Source: JAAYAY01 sp964429355
GTDB taxonomy: Bacteria; Planctomycetota; Planctomycetia; Pirellulales; Thermoguttaceae
Length of the DNA stretch: 15,489 bases
Assembly: GCA_964429355.1 (NCBI GenBank)
Contig: CAYSCH010000230.1
Span: 1 to 15,489, forward strand
Direction of reading: 5' to 3'
A program made the position numbers and the translations under genes. Below the pieces are notes generated by a model. That model saw nothing but the letters and a program-made list of their open reading frames with translations. It was not told the origin of the DNA and made no database searches. Shown one piece after another: positions 8,088-15,042 of the stretch; within the stretch, counting starts at the first letter, position 1, and each line of letters starts with the position of its first letter.

Positions 8088-8800
8088 CGCGTGCAGGACG
8101 GATGAGGCGGTACTATCCGATCACCATCCCGGCCCTTCCGGCTTGTCTGGCTGTCGCCGCCCTCCAGACCGGCTATCTTCCCTTGAAACTGGGTGTGCCG
8201 CTCCTGTGCGCCGTTCTGTTGCTGGTTGCGTTCCATGGCACGATGCGGCAGCGACTCGACATATGGTTCGTGATCGGGGCCTTCGTTTTCTCCGCAATTG
8301 GCGACTATTTTCTTTCGAACCGGCGCGGCCAAGAGAGCTACTTTCTCTATGGGATCGCGGCGTTCTTTGTGGCCCACCTCGGCTACCTGGGATTCTCGCT
8401 GCGCAACGGCCGACTGCACCTCGCGGCATTGTGCACGCTCCTGGCCGGTTACCTTCCCTACTTTCTCCTGGCCTTGAGGCCGGCGATTTCCAGCCCGGCC
8501 CTATTCGTTGCCGTTCTGCTGTACCTCCTGATCTCCTGTGTGGGGCTGGCTGCGGCAGCAGGCCTGCGGCTGACGCCGACGGGCAAATGGCCCTATGTGT
8601 TCGGCATCCTCATGGTCGTCGTGTCCGACACGATCATCTCTTTCAGCGAGTTCCTGAAGTACCGCGAGTTCAACGATTGGATCCTGCCCACCTATTACCT
8701 GGCCCACCTGGCGGTAACCGCCTCGGTCGTGACCACGCTGCGAGATGGAAGCCGTGACGTGGACGATGCCGGGCCTTGCGGCATGCATGATGTGGGATGA
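8084..8800 (+). CDS. YhhN (lysoplasmalogenase-like) family membrane protein
   Basis: A 238-aa, strongly hydrophobic protein with about eight predicted transmembrane helices. Features resembling the YhhN/TMEM86 family are an early acidic motif after a helix (FSAIGDYFLS), a Phe/Gly-rich helix ending in FFVAHLGYLGFSL, and the late SDTIISFSEFL and YYLAHLAVTASV segments. Characterised TMEM86 members hydrolyse the vinyl-ether bond of lysoplasmalogens; many bacterial members are uncharacterised, so substrate is an inference. The start at 8084 overlaps the peptidase stop as ATGA, a sign of translational coupling; an ATG at 8102 is the alternative, and an ATG at 8051 would overlap the peptidase by 12 codons. 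The C-terminal 20 residues are polar and may be cytoplasmic. The reason for pairing with a secreted peptidase is not evident. Confidence 0.82.
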   Translation: MTRAGRMRRYYPITIPALPACLAVAALQTGYLPLKLGVPLLCAVLLLVAFHGTMRQRLDIWFVIGAFVFSAIGDYFLSNRRGQESYFLYGIAAFFVAHLGYLGFSLRNGRLHLAALCTLLAGYLPYFLLALRPAISSPALFVAVLLYLLISCVGLAAAAGLRLTPTGKWPYVFGILMVVVSDTIISFSEFLKYREFNDWILPTYYLAHLAVTASVVTTLRDGSRDVDDAGPCGMHDVG

Positions 8801-8815
8801 TTCCGGTCCGGCACC

Positions 8816-8868
8816 GCTCCATCGGGCTTCGATGGAGCCGCGGCTGATCAGCCCCGGAAGGGCCTTCC
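8816..8868. terminator. Three consecutive palindromes between convergent genes
   Basis: A perfect 9-bp inverted repeat (GCTCCATCG 8816-8824, CGATGGAGC 8830-8838, 5-base loop) is followed by GGCTGATCAGCC (8842-8853) and GGAAGGGCCTTCC (8856-8868). All lie in the 89-bp gap between the YhhN-family stop and the acetyltransferase stop. The position fits a bidirectional terminator, but there is no T-run on either side, so factor-independent termination is uncertain. Confidence 0.45.
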
Positions 8869-8889
8869 CTGATTGGAGGTCTCCCGCCG

Positions 8890-10268
8890 CTACCGTTCTC
8901 CGGCCGGCAGATCATCGAACATGGGTCGCCACAACGTCTGCCGCGGGAAAAACGCCGCAGCCGTTTGCCGGGCAAGCCTGGTCGACAGTTCGATCCTGTC
9001 GGGCGAAGCCCAGTCAACCTGGCCCAGAAGTATTTCCGTCAGTCGCGCCGGAGTGGTCCTCAAATAGCTGCGCCCGATCGAACCGCTCGTAATGCTCACG
9101 GCACTGGCCAGGGGCGGAAGGCGGTTCTCCGAATCGCGTGCCACCGGGTCGATCGAAATCCGGCACTTCTGGGTATTGGCGGCCAGTCCGAAATCCAAGG
9201 GGAGCGGAATCTCAGCGGCAATCGCCCGTGCTCGTAACTGGCTTCCCATCCGCCGCAGCACGTTTCCAGGCGAAAGTACCTTGGCCATCAACACCTCATC
9301 TCGGCGGCAGCCGCCGGCAAGGTGTACCCCGCCTGCCGCCTCGAACAAGCGCGTGAGCGGATGTCGAGGCGCAAGTTCGATCCTCAGCGTATCGACGCCG
9401 TGTTCAATGGCCTCGCCACAGGCGCGGGACAGAAGCTGGACCGCCGCATTGTCGTGATCGGGAAGGGTGAGCAGCTCCACGATCCGTTCACCGGCAAGAA
9501 CGGCATAGCCGACAATCCTGGCACCAGCCTGTGAAACCCGGCGGCGGCCGTGCCTGTCGATGGCGACAAGCAATGTGTCGTAAGCGCGGCGATTGACAAG
9601 CCACTGCCAATAGGCTTCCGTTCTCTCCAGCGGTCCGTGGTGGCCCGCCATCCCGGCGCGGTAGACGTCGGCGATCTGGCCGATTTCCATTCTCCGCAGG
9701 GGTCGGATGTCGAGCGGCCTGCGGACCTTCGGATAGAGCCCTTGGGATGCCAGGGTGGACAGGACCTTGCAGACACAGACACTGTATTGATTGCGCCGGC
9801 CACAGGCCGTCCAGCCGAACTGTTCGAAGAACGCGGGGATCGCCGTGGCAAGCAACCCCACGGCATGCCCTTCTTCGATCATGCGGCGTTCGGCCCGCCG
9901 GAGCAGGAGCGTCCCGAAACCCTGTCCACGGAGATCGGGCGCCACCGCCAGTCCCTGCAATCCAGCGGCAGGGACGACCGTTCCGCCAAGCCCGATCGCC
10001 CGGTGCGTCAGCAGAATGTGTCCAAGAANNNNNNNNNNCCCTGCTTGACCAGCAGTCGGTCGGCAGACTCATAGTACGGATCCTCAATCGTTGCCCGAAA
10101 TTCAGCCGGCGACGACCTGTGGAAGATCGTGGTCAGGAAATGCAGCGTCGCCGCATGGTCACCGGACCTGGCTGGAACAACCGACAAGACCGATCCGGCC
10201 CGACTGATTCTATTGCGGAGCCCGGGACGCCGAAGCGACGTCGACGAAAGAGAGCGGTCTCTGCTCAT
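8890..10268 (-). CDS. GNAT acetyltransferase with SCP2-like C-terminal domain (Eis-type)
   Basis: About 455 aa allowing for the N run. The N-terminal GNAT domain has the acetyl-CoA binding motif in LAVAPDLRGQGFGTLLLRRA (R-G-Q-G-F-G) and the family's LATAIPAFFEQFGW segment. A second divergent GNAT-like half follows. The last 110 residues (LPLDFGLAANTQKCRISID, then LTEILLGQVDW and RQTLWRPMFDDLPAGER) look like the sterol-carrier-protein-2-like domain of the Eis/COG4552 group. These enzymes transfer acetyl from acetyl-CoA to amines; the substrate is unknown. The N run at 10029-10038 breaks the frame between ADRLLVKQG and LGHILTHRAIG. Both halves fit one protein if the true gap is 2, 5 or 8 bases. 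The start at 10268 was chosen for its Shine-Dalgarno (AGGGAG, 8 bases upstream); an ATG at 10298 is also in frame. Not tightly linked to the upstream BshC-like gene (316 bp away). Confidence 0.85.
10029..10038. other. Ten-N scaffold join inside the GNAT gene
   Basis: Placeholder run. The flanks show no suffix-prefix overlap. For the acetyltransferase to be continuous the real gap must be 2 modulo 3; comparison with the usual residue spacing suggests only a few missing bases. Ten bases would not keep the frame. Confidence 0.7.
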
Positions 10269-10385
10269 CGGTGCGACTCCCTTCTTCATGTCCGCCAACC
10301 GCCACGAAGAGATAGCGCTCTCTGTCGTCAGAGACGCGATCCCAATGCTGCACCTGTCGATCGGTCACGCATCCTGTCTGCGATT

Positions 10386-10453
10386 GCCGGCTGAGATGCC
10401 GGCGACTTGAGTGGGGGACACATTCCTTCGTATGGAATGCTTGTGAGCACTCA
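10386..10453. repeat. Cluster of nested inverted repeats in an intergenic region
   Basis: Two structures lie side by side. First, GCCGGC (10386-10391) and GCCGGC (10398-10403) are separated by TGAGAT. Second, a nested stem has outer arms TGAGTG (10408-10413) and CACTCA (10448-10453), a short ACA/TGT helix (10418-10420, 10442-10444) and an inner stem CATTCC/GGAATG (10421-10426, 10434-10439) with a 7-base loop. They sit in the 315-bp gap downstream of the BshC-like gene and upstream of the acetyltransferase. Possible roles are a terminator for the upstream unit, a leader structure for the acetyltransferase mRNA, or a dispersed palindromic repeat. There is no T-run. The rest of the gap (10269-10583) shows nothing else. 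Confidence 0.45.
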
Positions 10454-10583
10454 GGCTGCGTGGTCGTTTTCCTTCATCCGGGCAACCGAAGCTGTCCGAC
10501 GCGAAAGAGCGCTGTTGCTGCAAGGATGTCGAACTACAAGATGAGACAACGCACTTCATGTACGCTCTGTTATCAAAACGTAT

Positions 10584-12197
10584 TCAAGCGCGTTTGGGAA
10601 GCAAGCGGGAGAAAAATTCTTGGATCGCTTCCCCCGGAAAGAGGCAGAAGGCATACTCACGCCGTGCTAGAATCGCTGCGGCACGCGATCTCTGCTCCGC
10701 CCTCTCCAAGGCTCGAGATGTTTCCTCCCGTATCGGTTCGATCCAATGGCGGAGCCTTCCGTTAAGACGACGAATGGCAAGAAATCGTTCCCGATGGTTC
10801 TCCGCCGTCACGTCTCTGGTGATCCAACTCCATTTTTCCTCGACGAGCCGCCCGGCTTCGGCCCTCGAAGCCCCGTCCGGATCGATCGAAGTCTTGAGAA
10901 ATCGTTCCGGCTGGTATTCCAGGCGCCTCAATCGTTCCTGCAAGTCTCGCAGGTCGTCACCTTCTCCATGGCGATGGGAAACCGGCAGGTGCAGTGTTCC
11001 TGAAACAGTCACGTAAGCGGGGGGCTTGATTCCAAAGAACTGGGCGATGATGGCATCGGTCACCTGGTCGTATTTTGCGCCCCCGATTCCATGCACGAAC
11101 AAGTTGCCAAGTGCCAGGCGTGCCCACATGGTCGTGATCAACGCACGAGAGCGGAGGCAAATCCCGTTCCGCCCGTGGTTCTGGAGGCACTCGACTGCCC
11201 GCGAGGCATCGCCCCCCGCCGGCAGCGGCAGGGAAAAATCCAGGTCGCCACGGTCGGTCAGCCGCAGGGAGTCGCCCGTTCGTCGCACGAACAGACGGCG
11301 GCGGCGAGGTTGGTGGCACGACCAGATCCAGAACGGCGCCTCTTGCCAGCCATCTTGTTCGGCGAGATCGGCAACCGGATGAGCCGCACTACGGATGTGA
11401 TGGATGTGGCGGTACTCGGCAACCGCTTGATTGTGAACCTGCCGGAATCGGGCCGCCTGGTCGAGCACGTGGCAGGCGAACCAGCGATACGAATCCAGAT
11501 CGCAAACAGCGCTCTGTGGCAACTCGAGAGTGCGACAACCCCACTGGCCCTCGAGCAGATGCCGCCCCTGGGCCAGGCAGAGTCCCAGGCGATCGGTCTG
11601 GCGGGCCCGATCCTGCACGTGGCGCCAATATTGACCCACCAGCGCCTGGGGCACCAGCGGCCGGATCTGTTCGTAGACTCGCCCTGCGAAACTGGCAAAG
11701 ACCGCCGGATCGATGATCCGCCGTTCTTCAAAGGGAACCACCGGACCTGCAACGGTGGGTTGTTCGACAGTTCCCCCCGGCACCGTGATTGCGTGGCTGC
11801 GGATCGTGTCGCTATCGACAATCAGATTCACCGCCACGGCGCCGCGCTGTTCGGCGAGTCGGCTCAAGGCAAAGTTCTTCAGCCAGACCCCGGGATGAAA
11901 CATCTGCGGCTGATGTCCAGCCAGAAAAACCAAGCCCGAATCCGGCGGGGCCCAATCACCGACATCGCGATACGAAGCCGTCCAGCGCCGGGCAGCATCC
12001 AGAAGCTCTTTTTTCGCTTCCCGTGCCAGTTGACTCAGACACTTCCGCTGGACGTCGTAGCAGGCGTCGTCCTGGCCCTGGACGTTCTCCTCAACCAGGT
12101 TTTCAATACCCTCCCAGTCAGGTTCAAACAGACCGGTACCGCTTTCACGGGGCGCAAGGAGCTTGCGATAGGCCAGATACTCCCCCCCCAGCCTCAT
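10584..12197 (-). CDS. BshC-like protein of unknown function
   Basis: A 537-aa soluble protein without a signal peptide. Two regions resemble bacillithiol biosynthesis protein BshC (putative cysteine-adding enzyme): GHQPQMFHPGVWLKNFALS at 94-112, in the place of BshC's Q-P-G-L-F nucleotide-fold loop, and SRALITTMWARLALGNLF then HGIGGAKYDQVTD at 350-381, in the place of BshC's conserved Gly-Gly-Pro-x-Glu-x-x-Tyr region, followed by FFGIKPPAYVTVS. BshC's acidic histidine motif (EDHD) is not preserved; the matching stretch reads NLIVDSDT (124-131). The C-terminal third (410-510) is helical and charged. The resemblance is by eye and remote, so function is open. The start at 12197 is fixed by an ATGA overlap with the glycosyltransferase stop and by GGAG 10 bases upstream. 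The overlap implies translational coupling and a shared pathway. Confidence 0.85.
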   Translation of the reverse strand: MRLGGEYLAYRKLLAPRESGTGLFEPDWEGIENLVEENVQGQDDACYDVQRKCLSQLAREAKKELLDAARRWTASYRDVGDWAPPDSGLVFLAGHQPQMFHPGVWLKNFALSRLAEQRGAVAVNLIVDSDTIRSHAITVPGGTVEQPTVAGPVVPFEERRIIDPAVFASFAGRVYEQIRPLVPQALVGQYWRHVQDRARQTDRLGLCLAQGRHLLEGQWGCRTLELPQSAVCDLDSYRWFACHVLDQAARFRQVHNQAVAEYRHIHHIRSAAHPVADLAEQDGWQEAPFWIWSCHQPRRRRLFVRRTGDSLRLTDRGDLDFSLPLPAGGDASRAVECLQNHGRNGICLRSRALITTMWARLALGNLFVHGIGGAKYDQVTDAIIAQFFGIKPPAYVTVSGTLHLPVSHRHGEGDDLRDLQERLRRLEYQPERFLKTSIDPDGASRAEAGRLVEEKWSWITRDVTAENHRERFLAIRRLNGRLRHWIEPIREETSRALERAEQRSRAAAILARREYAFCLFPGEAIQEFFSRLLPKRA

Positions 12198-12995
12198 CCT
12201 AGCTGCTCTCCACACGGCGATCCACACGGAGGAGGACAGGATCCACCGACCAGGGAACCTGCCTCCGGCATGGAACCGCAGGAGCAGCGGACAACCGCGG
12301 ATTGAGGAAAACGCGCGGCGATGCTGCGGTCAAGAACCTGGCGATAGATGGCCAATCGCTGGGCCACGTCGTCCAGGGCGCCACCAAACGACCTTTCTTC
12401 GTCGAGGTAGATGAGCGGTACCGGGATTTCGGCAATCCGCAGCCCTTTGGCCACCGCCTCCGCCCAGAATTCCAACGGCATGGCGTAACCCGGATCCGAC
12501 ACTTCGATTCGTCGCAGTGCGTCGACGCGATAGGCCTTGAATCCGCAGAAGGCATCCGTCAGCTCAAGACCAAGGCGCCGGTTGACCTCTTCGGTGATTA
12601 CCCGATTGACGTATTGTCGCTCTTTTGGGGGGAGACTGTCGCCATCAAACACCTGGAGATAGCGGCTTCCCGAAACAACGTCGACATCCCGGCATGCCTG
12701 CACAAGCTGGGGGATGCGTTTCGGTTCGTGTTGTCCGTCACAGTCGATCGTCACCAGGACTTCAAAATTCTCCCGTATGGCGTAGTCGAATGCGGAAATC
12801 AATGCCGCGCCATAACCCATATTCTTCCAGTGGGTTACGACTCGTATATCGTCACGCTCGGCCAACAACTTGCCGGTGCCGTCTGTCGAACCGTCATNNN
12901 NNNNNNNTGGGGCTGTACTGCAATGTCTCGTCGAGCACGTGCCCCACGTGCCGACGTTCGTTGTAGACCGGAAGTGCGGTGAGATACCTTAACAT
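12194..12995 (-). CDS. Family 2 glycosyltransferase (dolichol-phosphate mannose synthase-like)
   Basis: A GT-A fold glycosyltransferase using a nucleotide sugar. The N-terminus reads YLTALPVYNERRHVGHVL (donor-binding start of the fold). After the N run it continues DGSTDGTGKLLAE, then NMGYGAALISAF, the metal-binding VTIDCDGQHEP (DxD) and GFKAYRVDAL with a typical acceptor-side EFWAEAVAKGLRIAEIPV. No transmembrane helix is seen, so it is probably a peripheral cytoplasmic enzyme. The N run removes about seven to eight residues before DDGST. The first of two adjacent ATGs (12998, 12995) is only 1 base from AGGAG and the second 4 bases, so the second is preferred. The tail after RFPQS is unusual: five cysteines in the last 30 residues with a CPPPCGSPCG stretch. 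The stop overlaps the start of the BshC-like gene. Acceptor unknown. Confidence 0.9.
12898..12907. other. Ten-N scaffold join inside the glycosyltransferase gene
   Basis: Placeholder run. Continuity of the glycosyltransferase requires a gap divisible by three. Family spacing between YNE and DDGST suggests roughly 21-27 missing bases, so here real sequence appears to be lost, unlike the join in fumC. Confidence 0.65.
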
Positions 12996-13056
12996 CATGC
13001 TCCTATTGTAGGACACCGGGGTAGGTGGGGAAAGTCAGCGGGAAACATGCCCTAGC

Positions 13057-13087
13057 GACCGGCCATTTGGCGGTCTGGCCACCGGTC
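13057..13087 (-). terminator. Weak hairpin just after the desulfurase-like gene
   Basis: GACCGG (13057-13062) pairs with CCGGTC (13082-13087), with an inner GGCCA/TGGCC alternative (13061-13065, 13076-13080). It lies at the stop codon of the desulfurase homologue, in the 90-bp gap before the glycosyltransferase. No T-run follows on the minus strand, so it may only attenuate, or do nothing. Confidence 0.25.
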
Positions 13088-14225
13088 ACACGGAGGCACT
13101 GTCCCAGGCTGCAAGGAGAAGATCCGCGGCGCGGTCGACCTCTTCTTCTGTCGTGTACCAGCCGACGCTGAGCCGAACCGTGCCACGAGCTTCCGCAAAG
13201 GAGAGGCCGATGGCCGACAGGGAGGGGGAGATGGTCTCGGAGCCGCTGTGCGAGGCATACTCGGTGGCAGCGCAGATTTCCGGCGCCTTGCGGAGCAGCT
13301 CGTCACCCGAGATGTCGGGAAAGGAGACCGTCAGAGTGTTGGGCAATCGTTGAGATCGACGGGCGAGGATGATCAGCCGATCACCAAATCCTTGGATAAG
13401 GTGGTGTTCGAGGCGGTCGCGCAGAAATTCCATGCGTGCCGCCGCCTCGTCGAGGTGGGCAAGAGCCATCGTGGCAGCCTGCCCGAGAGCCACCGCGTGG
13501 GTCACGTTGGGAGTACCGGGGCGCAGGCCCGCTTCGTCGGCCGAGCCGTGCAGCAGGGGAACCGGGTCCAGTCCGCGACGGACGTAGAGAGCCCCGATGC
13601 CTTTGGGGGCATACATCTTGTGGCCCGACAGGCTGAGCAGGTCGACGCCGAGCTCAATCGGCCGAACCGGGATCTTGCCGACGGACTGGGCAGCGTCGCA
13701 ATGAACGAGAATGCCGGCCTCGCGACAGAGATGGGCGATCTGCCTGACCGGCTGAACGGACCCGAGCTGATGGTTCGCGTGAACCACACTGACGAGCTTA
13801 GTTTGCGGACGAAGGGCATTTTCGATCGTCTGGGGGTCGACAACACCATCGCGGCTGCAGCCGATTACCGTGAGGTCGATTCCCGAGGCTTCCAGGTATC
13901 TTGCTGTGGCGGAAACCGAGACGTGTTCCAGGGAGGTGATCACGAGATGGCCGCAGCCATCGGGAGCGAGTCGACGGATCATACCGAGCAACGCGAGGTT
14001 GTTGCTTTCGGTTCCTCCCGAGGTGAAGACAATCTCATCGCGGTCGACGGCCAGAAGGGTGGCGACCTGGTGGCGAGCGTCGTCCATGGCCTCCTGGGCG
14101 GCTCGCCCAACGGCGTGGTGGCTTGCCGGATCGCCAAAGTGCTCGGCCAGAAAGGGCAGCATCGACTCCTGAACGGAAGGAGCGATGGGAGTTGTTGCGT
14201 TGTAGTCGAGATAGATCGAACGCAT
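13086..14225 (-). CDS. NifS/IscS-type cysteine desulfurase homologue lacking the catalytic cysteine
   Basis: A 379-aa class V aminotransferase-fold PLP enzyme of desulfurase group I. PLP-site features are intact: YLDYNATTP at the N-terminus, SGGTESNNLAL, the stacking His in LEHVSVSA, HCDAAQSVGK (Asp and Gln to the cofactor) and the Schiff-base lysine K203 in SGHKMYAPKG. The mobile active-site loop, normally SACHSG or SACTSG with the persulfide-forming Cys, here reads EYASHSGSETISP with Ser325 (TCG) at that position. The nearest cysteine is C318, seven residues earlier. Length and C-terminal end (RLSVGWYTTEEEVDRA) are normal, so this is not a decayed gene. It may be a divergent PLP lyase or a desulfurase using another thiol; a base-swap error at 13251-13253 is also possible. 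The start at 14225 is by homology; no Shine-Dalgarno is present and a strong terminator ends 12 bases upstream. Confidence 0.9.
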   Translation of the reverse strand: MRSIYLDYNATTPIAPSVQESMLPFLAEHFGDPASHHAVGRAAQEAMDDARHQVATLLAVDRDEIVFTSGGTESNNLALLGMIRRLAPDGCGHLVITSLEHVSVSATARYLEASGIDLTVIGCSRDGVVDPQTIENALRPQTKLVSVVHANHQLGSVQPVRQIAHLCREAGILVHCDAAQSVGKIPVRPIELGVDLLSLSGHKMYAPKGIGALYVRRGLDPVPLLHGSADEAGLRPGTPNVTHAVALGQAATMALAHLDEAAARMEFLRDRLEHHLIQGFGDRLIILARRSQRLPNTLTVSFPDISGDELLRKAPEICAATEYASHSGSETISPSLSAIGLSFAEARGTVRLSVGWYTTEEEVDRAADLLLAAWDSASV

Positions 14226-14237
14226 GAGGGAAAGCAG

Positions 14238-14298
14238 AAAAAACACACGCCCCGAGGCCTGCGGGTCAAAAAAGACTTCCCAGGCTCCGGGGCGTGCG
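14238..14298 (-). terminator. Strong intrinsic terminator in front of the desulfurase-like gene
   Basis: On the minus strand CACGCCCCGGAGCCTG (14296-14281) pairs with CAGGCCTCGGGGCGTG (14261-14246) over 16 positions with one G-U and one A-C. Two further outer positions (a G-U and a C-G) extend it, with a 19-base loop. The 3' arm is followed 2 bases later by six T (14243-14238). It lies 74 bp after the DUF3467 stop and ends 12 bases before the desulfurase-like start, leaving no room for a promoter between them. Confidence 0.78.
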
Positions 14299-14370
14299 AC
14301 ATGAATCAAACGCTGTTCGGCGAGGTTGGGCTGAGGTCGTCAGCCACTGGCCTGCACGCGAGCAAGCGGA

Positions 14371-14763
14371 CTATCTCTGTTGCTGCTGGGGAGCACCCGG
14401 GCCAGCGTAAAGGCCCGGCCGGACGCGCTTCTGGACGTCGATTTCGAGGACGCCGAAAGTTGCCTCGTGACGCTGCACCGTCATCGTCAAGGCGTGGAGC
14501 ATCCGCTTCGCCGTGTAGAAGTTGGTGATGATACGTTGGGTGACCGGAATCGGCTGGGTGGGAATACCAATCGGCTGGGGATTGAGGCCGAAATCGATGA
14601 TCAGCTCTTCCGGAGTACCTGTGACCCGGCAGAAATTGGCATAGCAGGCGATCGCATTCTTGTCTTCGATCTGCAGAGCCACACGTTGCTGGGGCTGCGC
14701 CTGCTTCTCTTCGGCAGCAGCGGTTTCCGGTTCTTGATCCGGGGTGTTTTCATTCTTGGCCAC
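14371..14763 (-). CDS. DUF3467 family protein
   Basis: A 130-aa soluble protein. The core, about 36-112, has the DUF3467 pattern: a short beta segment, YANFCRVTGTPEELIIDFGL, then a strand-turn-strand part and an amphipathic helix (ITNFYTAKRMLHALTMTVQR) and the end FGVLEIDVQKR. The first 25 residues are acidic and Gln-rich and the last 15 are Gly/Pro/Gln, both probably disordered. The start is GTG, supported by AAAGGAG 6 bases upstream. The family is widespread and of unknown function. Its transcript should end at the hairpin between it and the desulfurase-like gene. The protein gives no direct clue to that neighbour's job. Confidence 0.9.
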   Translation of the reverse strand: MAKNENTPDQEPETAAAEEKQAQPQQRVALQIEDKNAIACYANFCRVTGTPEELIIDFGLNPQPIGIPTQPIPVTQRIITNFYTAKRMLHALTMTVQRHEATFGVLEIDVQKRVRPGLYAGPGAPQQQQR

Positions 14764-14769
14764 GGAAAA

Positions 14770-14776
14770 CTCCTTT
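14770..14776 (-). promoter_or_regulatory. Ribosome binding site for the GTG-started DUF3467 gene
   Basis: AAAGGAG on the minus strand, 6 bases from the GTG at 14763. It fixes the start, since no ATG in frame offers a comparable signal. Confidence 0.7.
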
Positions 14777-15042
14777 GTTGGAACGAACTACTAAATCCGG
14801 GGCAGGTATACACCCGCCATCCGGGCCCTGTTGTGGAATTTGCAGGTCTTTCGGGTTACGCACTCTGGTTAGTGAGTACGATCCCCCCAGGAAGATACAT
14901 TATAGGAATGATAGCACAAAAATGAACAGCGGGTCGCGAGGAGCCCAAAAAAAGCCGAAACCAGTGGGGCAACAGTACTTTCCCTGGACTCTCTCGGATC
15001 TCCAAAGCGTTTTATTTCCGTAGTTTGCGCCATTTCTTCGGA
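14777..15042 (-). promoter_or_regulatory. Upstream region of DUF3467 with a candidate -10 box
   Basis: A perfect TATAAT is present on the minus strand at 14904-14899, with only poor -35 matches (for example TTCATT at 16 bp). Transcription from it would start near 14892, leaving a leader of about 130 bases. Farther upstream, a T7 run (plus-strand A7 near 14946-14952) follows a weak GCC/GGC stem and could terminate transcripts of the 90-aa gene. No coding sequence is recognised here. Confidence 0.35.

Noticed and set aside
5848..10430. CATTCCTTCG shared by the intergenic regions near 5848 and 10421
   Set aside because: A 10-base match is expected many times by chance in a window of this size.
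11091..12305. Plus-strand open frame of 404 codons opposite the BshC-like gene
   Set aside because: No recognisable motif; the minus-strand frame has conserved-looking motifs and an ATGA junction with its neighbour.
13248..14528. Plus-strand open frame of 426 codons opposite the desulfurase-like gene
   Set aside because: Runs through the terminator hairpin and across two minus-strand genes; antisense artefact of high GC.
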